Shown in pieces: positions 57,124 through 64,000 of a stretch of 64,000 bases of DNA; within the stretch, counting starts at the first letter, position 1, and every line of letters begins with the position of its first letter. The translations under genes were made by a program, and so were the position numbers. The stretch covers positions 203,575,959-203,639,958 of the forward strand of contig CP136062.1 in NCBI GenBank assembly GCA_032622095.1, given 5' to 3'. Under the pieces are notes generated by a model. The model worked only from the letters and a program-made list of their open reading frames with translations, made no database searches and was not told where the DNA came from. The stretch comes from Siphonodentalium dalli (taxonomy: Eukaryota; Mollusca; Scaphopoda; Gadilida; Siphonodentaliidae).

Positions 57124-59304
57124 TAGTGCTGAAACCGATATCCGGTTGACAACCGGCTACCGTCGGCAACCGGTTGAACTACGATCAACCGGTTAACCGC
57201 TATCTAATACACATGCAATGCCACTGATAAAAACTAACGTATTCAGGTCCTTAATCGGCATAGATTGATAACAGTAGCTTTTAAACACGGGTACTTTATC
57301 AATTTTGCTGCAAACGTTATCACTCAGATGGGTATACATTCGAAATTACGCGTATTAAAAGTCAAAATCTGGTGCCAGATCAAGTCTTCCATGAATGGCA
57401 GATTACATAGTCTGGCATTGGCGGCTAAACATCAAAGATGCATGACATCATCTTTGATGTTCCGATGTCCGGTAAAACATGTGCACTGTCAGACGCCACT
57501 GGGTCATCAGCAAAGATCAATACAATCGTTTTCACTGCATTATGCGGCGTGGTAATTTGACATCTACTCTCCAACTGAATACTTGTAGATAGTATCATGG
57601 ATACCCAAGAAATGAGTAAATCAGATGTCTGGGCACATTTCAAAGATAAATTGGCAGAATGCAAACTCTGAGAACCAACCCTATTTACATACGCTCGGTC
57701 TATACTTCTAACATTACTTACTGAGTTTGAGTAATCTCAGTCGATGAAGTTCAAATGAACTCGAATCAAAATGGTGTTCCCCTGCAGTCGGACTTATTTG
57801 CATCCTAATGACTAATTCTCAGCATTTGATTGTCTTCTAACAGAAAACACTGTTTTCAGCAGGTTTTCAGTCAAGTTGTTTTCCAAAACTCGACTTATAG
57901 TTTGATGAGGGACGGTGGGCGGGCGGTGTGTTTTGCTTATAACTCAACCGTGGTGTGTGAGTACATATCCATGCACGTAAGCTGCAGACAAAAAATCGGG
58001 TTCGTCCGCACATTTAATAGAGTTATGGCCCTTTGCCATTTTTCACTGATTTTAGGCTCGTTAGCGCAACAACTTTAACAAACGTTGTCTGATTCGATTG
58101 AAATTTGGGATATAGGTGTCTCCGAAGAATATCTTGGTCGAGTTCGAAAACCGGCCAGGTCCGATAAAATTTGATAGAGTTATGGCCCTTAATTAGTCAT
58201 TTTTTCACAAATTTTCAGCTCGTTGGCGCGATAATTTAACAAACATCATCCTATTTGATTGAAATTTTGATATATAGGTGTCTCCCAAGAATACCTCGGA
58301 CGAGTTAGAAAACCGGCCCGGTCAGATAAAATTTGAGTTATGGTCCTTAAGTAGTCATTTTGTACAAATTTTGAGCTCGTTAGCGCGATAACTTCAACAA
58401 ACGTCATCCGATTCAACTAAAATTTGGTATATAATTGTCATCCAATAATATCCTGGACGAGTTCGAAAACCAGCCTGGCCCAATAAAATTTGATAGAGTT
58501 ATGGCCCTTAATTAGTCATTTTTCGTGAATTTTTAGCTCGTTAGCGCAATAACTTCAACAAACGTCCTCCGATTTGTTTAAAATTTGGAATAGACATACT
58601 TGCCAAGAATATTTCGGACGAGTTCGAAAACCAGCCTGGCCCGATAAAATTTGATTGAGTTATGGCCCTTAATTAGTCATTTTTCGTGAATTTTTAGCTC
58701 GTTAGCACGATAACTTCAACAAACGTCATCCGATTCAACTAAAATTTGGTATATAGCCTAGGTGTCTTCCAATAATATCCTGGACGAGTTCGAAAACCAG
58801 CCTGGCCCAATAAGCCACCGGCAGTAAGCCACCGAAAACGAGACACAGCCTCTCTGATGCCACCTCTTGTTTAAATTTTCATTTGTTAACTACATAAAGT
58901 TCACAAACTTCATAATTGTGTTTATCGGTCGTCAGTCATCCTATCCATCTCAAATCGCCAAAGAACAGCCAGCGGTTAGAATACCTGAGTCACATGACTT
59001 AATAATCGGCCAGTCTCGCAATCGCTATAATGGCAATAAAAAACTTTCGATATTTGCATGTACGAACATGTATATAGGTCACACGATATTCTTCCCAAAA
59101 CGAGAACGATAACAAGTCAGGTAGCAGACTAGCAGTCGCAACTTTGCCATACAGTTAATAAATCAAATTATGCTGATATATTGGTACAAATAGTATAAAT
59201 AATCAGTATAAAGTCATAGGTTGAAAATAGCGGATAACCGGTTATGATCCGGTTACACGTCGCGGTTAACCGGCTACAAAAATAGGTCAACCGTTTCAGC
59301 ACTA
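57124..59304. mobile_element. hAT-type non-autonomous element with CCGGTT subterminal repeats
   Basis: Ends TAGTGCTGAAACCGATATCC... and ...GGTCAACCGTTTCAGCACTA, flanked by TATAATAT (57116-57123) and TATAATAA (59305-59312), 7/8. Excision restores 'aagtatataatatataccc' as in the sister unit at 56311. 2181 bp, the largest hAT-type element here, because it carries a tandem repeat (57940-58815). Same family as 40245-41586. Confidence 0.93.
57940..58815 (+). repeat. Tandem repeat of about 165-bp units inside a hAT element
   Basis: Five degenerate units containing 'agttatggcccttaattagt', 'gctcgttagcgcgataactt', 'caacaaacgtcatccgattc' and 'gacgagttcgaaaaccagcc'. I recall this repeat type from bivalve genomes. 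No coding capacity. Confidence 0.85.
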
Positions 59305-59666
59305 TATAATAAATACCCTAAATAATGAGTTTCGACTCGCTGTCTAGCTAATAGTAAGAGAAATTTATATCTAAACCTGGCTACTATCTTAGCTGTTTGA
59401 ATCATCTAGTGAACTTGGCATGTCATATGAAAATACCAATATGTAGACTTCATATGCTCTGAAAATATTTACAAAATACAACCCATAGAAAAAGTGGTGT
59501 CTGGACTCAATTGTCTATCCATGGCAATTAAATAATATATCACATTTTGATCAACCCCTTTGATCATCTGAACCAGACCAGAAGGTGACAAAAGTTAATA
59601 TTACATTATTGTTCACAAATAAAAAAAAAAATACGTAAAATATTCTGAATGAGGAGCCTCAAGATT

Positions 59667-59755
59667 CTAACTGCATGATGATGAACCACACCATTGATAG
59701 GAATTGCCGTCAGAATTTCTTTGATGACAATTTATTGTTCTGAATATGCGGTTAG
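59667..59755 (+). ncRNA. Box C/D snoRNA, array copy F
   Basis: C box 59678-59684, D box 59740-59743, full stem CTAACTGCAT/ATGCGGTTAG. Near-duplicate of copy E, separated from it by the 2.2-kb hAT element. Confidence 0.88.
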
Positions 59756-60315
59756 GTCTCCCCAAGTTGGTACATAATTCTCAAAAGTTCTCCTGCATTT
59801 TCTCGAAACCAAATGCATGCCTGGCATTTTGTTAAAGTTTTGAATGATACCTTTGACATTCTGTGGATGACAGTTAGCATTTCCTAATGTTCTATGCTAT
59901 TGTTCCAAAAGCAGAGAATCGTTCATATTATTTAGTATTACAATGTGAATGTCCCGCAGACTCTATAATCTAAATTACCATCAAACTTGTTGTCATACAA
60001 ACCACCGACGCCACAAAATTATGTGATTAGACCCCCCCTCCCCCGACAGATTTATATATACTGAACATTGCACTCGCTATTTGTTAGAACTATATAATAT
60101 ATACCCTTAATAATGAGTTGACTCACTGTCCAGCTAATAGTTAGAGAAATTAAAATCTAAACCTGGATACTATCTTAGCTGTTCAAATCATCTAGTAAAC
60201 TTGGCATGGCTCATTGGAACCTCCCAATTTGTGGATAATTAAATTGGGTCTAATATAAATTTATACATATGAAATAACAATATGTAGAATTCATATACTC
60301 GGAAAATATATACAA

Positions 60316-60982
60316 ACTAGCCGATGAGCCCGACATTGTCCGGGCTATTCAAAAACCAAATTTTTGCTCCACCCGTTTCCGAGATCTGGTCTGCATGAAG
60401 CTGGCGTCGCACGGGCTCGGCGACCCGATAAAATTCGTATCCGGGGCAAGATACATTCACATAGCAAATTTCAAGTCGATAGCTCCACCCATTTCCGAGA
60501 TCTCGTCTGCGCATATGAAAGACGGCACAACACGCATTTTTTTGTTTTTCATGAATTAATTCATGGTACCCGTCCCTCAAAGACGGACCCGATGAAAAAT
60601 TCCCCTGTTCCTAGGACATATATGACACAACAACCCATTCTGCCTTTTTAATCGAGATAATTGCATTCCGCGTTTCGTTTTGCATCCGTATTTTACGCAT
60701 GGGTAGCCGTTTAGCAGCTTCGATTGTAATAAAGAGCGTTAATCCTTAACACCTCTGAATATGGTCAATATAAAGATCGTTGATGCCTTAACCCCCAAAG
60801 TGGCGTTTGCAGTGATTTTGATGATTGGGAGTGGTGAATCGGTGCTCAGAGCTTGTCCAAAATGCGACGTCGACAATTCCCGTGGGTTTTTACACTAATA
60901 TACAAAATTTGGTCTCGATCGGTCAACCCGTTTTCGATTCTATAAAGGACATACAGACAGACAGAGGTCTTCAAAATATATG
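60316..60982. mobile_element. Insertion within the array (repeat shared with 63115-63430)
   Basis: It breaks the array phrase 'gaaaatattacaaatt...agcagccatagaaaa'. Starts 'actagccgatgagcccgac', contains 'ttcgattctataaaggacat' and 'acagacagacaga'. The same insertion point is used at about 63117 by a related sequence. Terminal repeats not resolved. Confidence 0.6.
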
Positions 60983-61182
60983 AGATTAGCAGCCATAGAA
61001 AAAAGGTGTTTAGATTCTATTGTATTTCCATTGTAAATAAAGTATGTTTAACAGTATTTCATGTTTTAATCAACCCTTTTTGATCCTCTAAACCAGACCA
61101 GAAGGTGACAAAGGCTAGTACTACGTTATTGTTCATAAATAAAATATTACTAAAAACATTCTGAATGAGGAGCCTCAAGATT

Positions 61183-61271
61183 CTAACTGCATGATGATGA
61201 ACCAAACCATTGATAGGAATTGCCGTCAGAATTTCTTTGATGATAATTTGTTGTTCTGAATATGCGGTTAG
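61183..61271 (+). ncRNA. Box C/D snoRNA, array copy G
   Basis: C box 61194-61200, D box 61256-61259, full stem CTAACTGCAT (61183-61192) / ATGCGGTTAG (61262-61271). C' is TGATGA followed by TAA as in copy C. Confidence 0.88.
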
Positions 61272-61404
61272 GTCTCCCAAAGTTGGTACATAAATCTCAA
61301 AAGATCGGCATTTTATCTAAACTAAACACATGCCTGGCATGTTTCGAATGATATCTTTATCATTTTGTCAATGACAATTAGCATTTCCTAATGCTATGGA
61401 TTTC

Positions 61405-62785
61405 GCCTAGCTCCTTGAATAATAGCCATGTATAAATCCTTGAAATGTTGGAAAACCCTTGAATAGTTGACATTCAATTACAATCGCTGGATTTGGAACG
61501 ATTACACGAAGCCGTCGGAAAAATAATTATTTGCGATAGAAAATTAAGAGTTTTCATTCTTCCTAAATTGAATCTATGGTTTCAGTTTCATTACTGTTTG
61601 ATTGCGGCTCTGATTAGGTAACCATGTTTGTTTCGATGTATATAATTTTAATTAGTCACAATTGCTTACACACTTGAAAATTAAATTGATTTAGTTGGCC
61701 TAGTATTAAAATGAAAGTATACTGGGTGGAAAATGCTGTTTACAAAAATTATGGGATCGAAATTCCAGTGGAACGAGTCCATGGAACTTCATTGTTCCAG
61801 GCCCCACGTCAGCTCGGCTAAAACCCAGGTATATCGATTCATTGGGAGTCAATAAATATAGATAGTTTAGTTCCGAACGCGTTGTTGGTATATGGGAAGT
61901 AACTCCATTTTGAATTTCCGCTGGCGGCAATTCTCTTGAGTCAATTGTAATTGTGTGACCCCCCCAATGAAGTGTGGTATTGTTGTTGGTATATGGGACG
62001 TAACTCCATTTCCCGCCAACAACAATTCTCTCGAGTCTATTTCAATTATGTGATCCCCCTATGAAGCATCATAAAATTAAACACAACAAAAAATAGTTCC
62101 GAGCTTTTCAAACTCAGGTACCGTAATTAGTGTATTTTTATTGTATCGGATCGAGGTATTTTGTATATTATATAGACATTCGACATTAGAAACCCGTGTT
62201 TTACATCAAAACGTACAAATTAACAAAAACGAAACGAAAAAAATCACATCCGCTTCCGATGACCTTCATTTCCTGTTTACTTAAAAAGCCTAAAATGCTA
62301 AAATTATGGTGGAAAACGTGGTATCACATGTAATGTTCAACAGTTGGTTCCTGGAAACTCCTTGAAAATTGTCGGGGCAGTCCTTGAAAATCCTTGAATT
62401 GACTACTGGAACCTCCTTGAAACTCCTTGAATTAATTCACCAGAAATGGGCAGATACCCTCCAATAGATGTTGCCAATATGGCGTTTTATATGCCTTAGT
62501 TTCCCATTCTAAAAAATTTCAATATATTTAGTTACAACACTTTTATCTCCCCAAATATGTACTATAATATCATGCACCAGCTGTGTGAAGTACTTTATAC
62601 TCACCAGTCTCATGTAATAATAGTATGTAACATGTATGCACTCGCTAATTCATTAGTCTGTGTACCCTTGAATTTCTAGTGGGTGCACCCTTGAAAAACC
62701 ATTGAATCCTGCCTTGAATACTCCTGTAAAACTCTTGAATTTGATCACAAAATAGGTGCAGGAACCATGCGCAAACTCGATGATC
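61405..62785. mobile_element. Insertion within the array with CTCCTTGAA repeats
   Basis: It separates array phrases normally adjacent (gcatttcctaatg... and ...ttgttatcatattcgaacc). 'ctccttgaa', 'cccttgaat' and related phrases recur near both ends, as expected for transposase-binding subterminal repeats. Exact ends were not resolved. Confidence 0.6.
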
Positions 62786-63118
62786 TCAATTCACATTGAA
62801 TTTGTTATCATATTCGAACCACCGACCCCACAAAACTATTATGTGATTAGACCCCTCTTCCTCCACAGATTTATATCTGAATATCGAACTTGCTAAATGT
62901 TAGAAGTATACACTAAATATTTACCCTAAATTATGAGTTTTGACTCTGTCTAGCTAATAGAGAAATTAATAACTAAACCTGGATACTATCTTAGCTGTTT
63001 AAATCATCTAGTGAACTTGGCATGGCTCATTTGAACCTCCAATTTGTGGATAATTAAATTTGTACACATGAAATAACAATATGTAGAATTTGTATACTCT
63101 GAAAATATATACAAACTA

Positions 63119-64000
63119 GAAGGATAACCCGACTTCGTCTGGGGACGGAAAGACGCGATTTGATCTTGAATTGTCAAGGTCAGGTCGGGGTTACGATTTG
63201 ACCCGTTCAAAACACTCCCCGGACAAAAGTACACCTAGGTATCAAATTTCGTCGAAATCGCCAGTTTTACCGGATTTGACCTTGAATTGATCATTTTGAA
63301 GGTCAGGTCGGGGTCACAATTTGACTGGTCCATGAGAGTTTCCGGACAAAAGTGTCCCTAGGTAGCAAGTTTGGACTCAATCGGTAGGGCCTTTGTCGAG
63401 TATATAATGGACACACACATACATATATATCATTTGTGGGTACCCGTTTCAAGGTGAAGGTCACCTCGGGCGGAAAAACTGACCCGATGAGAATCACACA
63501 ACACGCTCATGTCTGGACACAGACACAACACGCTCATGTCTGGACACAGACACAACACGCTCATGTCTGGACACAAACACGCTCTTTATCAACGACACTG
63601 CTGATATGAACGCTCCTTAACTATCACACGATTAAACCATGAATTCCCATTGCGGTGATGGGGGAAAGGAGAAGGAGTGCTCTGACGTTCTCAGAAGCGG
63701 TGCGATGACACTTCATCAGGGATTTTACCCTTAGATAGGAAGTTTGGTCGAAATCCGTCCGGCAGTTTTCCCGGCCATAACTAACAAACGGAAATCCCAA
63801 AATATATATTAGACTAGAAGGTCCGGGCTTTGACCTTGAATTGACCATTTTGAAGGTCAAGGTCAGGTGGGGTCAAACACCAACACCCCAAAAATGGTGG
63901 AAATCGGCCCAGCGGATACCGAGATACCCTATGCATCAAATTTCGTCCGTAAAAATCCGCCAGTTTAACCCGATTTGATTTCCACTCGAGTATATAAACG
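63119..64000. repeat. Dispersed repeat region with a 27-bp triplet repeat
   Basis: 'ttgaccttgaattg(a/t)ccattttgaaggtca' phrases occur at about 63160, 63277 and 63829, typical of a non-coding dispersed repeat. Three copies of the 27-bp unit cacaacacgctcatgtctgg-acacaga lie at 63497-63577. No RPL14 terminal exon was found here. Confidence 0.65.

Larger units (their letters stand above)
52970..63118 (+). repeat. Tandem array of roughly 0.8-kb snoRNA-bearing units in RPL14 intron
   Basis: C boxes at 53529, 54148, 55001, 56689, 59678 and 61194 give spacings of 619, 853, 1688, 2989 and 1516. Subtracting the hAT insertions (889 and 2189 including duplications) brings two spacings to 799 and 800, and the last also contains an insert. 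Unit landmarks: 'ctatatgttagaagtata', 'tagctaatagtaagagaaat', 'gtgaacttggcatggctcat', 'aaccagaccagaaggtgaca', the snoRNA, then 'ctcctgcattttctcgaaa' and 'acatgcctggcatttt'. A final partial unit (62790-63118) lacks a snoRNA within the window. Confidence 0.92.

Noticed and set aside
54016-61280. A recurring minus-strand open frame (...SEQQIIIKEILTAIPING...) that looks like a conserved protein repeat
   Set aside because: It is the antisense of the snoRNA core plus flanks. The conservation follows the C, D', C' and D boxes and the stem, not codon positions, and the frame breaks in several units.
1-64000. CRISPR arrays, operons, ribosome binding sites, tRNA or rRNA genes
   Set aside because: The window is animal nuclear DNA with introns. 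No spacer-repeat array, tRNA-like cloverleaf or rRNA segment was seen.

Overview
The window looks like one stretch of an invertebrate animal nuclear genome, most likely a marine bivalve mollusc. It is AT-rich and has small exons with GT/AG introns of 0.26-5.5 kb. No bacterial-style gene is present, and the DNA is dense with nested non-autonomous DNA transposons. The bivalve guess rests on repeat types I recall from bivalve genomes (tandem 'gttatggcccttaattagtc' units, 'ctgtccgtgcatcc' repeats) and is an inference.

Two host genes can be read. On the minus strand, eight exons between 18932 and 723 encode most of mitochondrial D-lactate dehydrogenase (LDHD). They join in frame at every junction into 342 codons. 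The first exon(s) lie above 18.9 kb and were not found, and the C-terminal part continues off the left edge. On the plus strand, three exons (44651-44752, 46721-46915, 51845-51898) encode most of 60S ribosomal protein eL14 (RPL14). Its start exon and last exon were not found. The genes point away from each other.

The most interesting signal is in the RPL14 introns. Seven copies of one box C/D snoRNA lie on the RPL14 coding strand: one at 48560-48644 and six in a tandem array (53-61 kb) of roughly 0.8-kb units. Each has a C box, D' box, C' box, D box and a terminal stem. A 34-nt core holding the D' guide is invariant in all seven. The singleton has a completely different terminal stem that still pairs perfectly over 9 bp. 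Transposons have landed in the array several times, but none within a snoRNA.

The rest is mobile DNA. At least ten hAT-type non-autonomous elements have 8-bp target duplications, mostly exact, and several carry their own subterminal repeats. There are several TTAA-flanked MITE families, some carrying a striking palindromic hairpin module. There is also a PIF/Harbinger-like element, a family with 6-bp duplications, two 3' fragments of one non-LTR retrotransposon family, and a hAT transposase relic. A roughly 7.4-kb foldback structure (20501-27865) has 1.2-kb inverted arms and a minisatellite whose units flip orientation at a short central hairpin. Its right arm preserves the empty sites of two elements inserted in the left arm.

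Layout: 0-19 kb, LDHD exons in transposon-filled introns; 19-20.2 kb, nested MITE/hAT; 20.5-27.9 kb, foldback; 28-44 kb, transposons between the two genes; 44.6-64 kb, RPL14 with its intronic snoRNA array.
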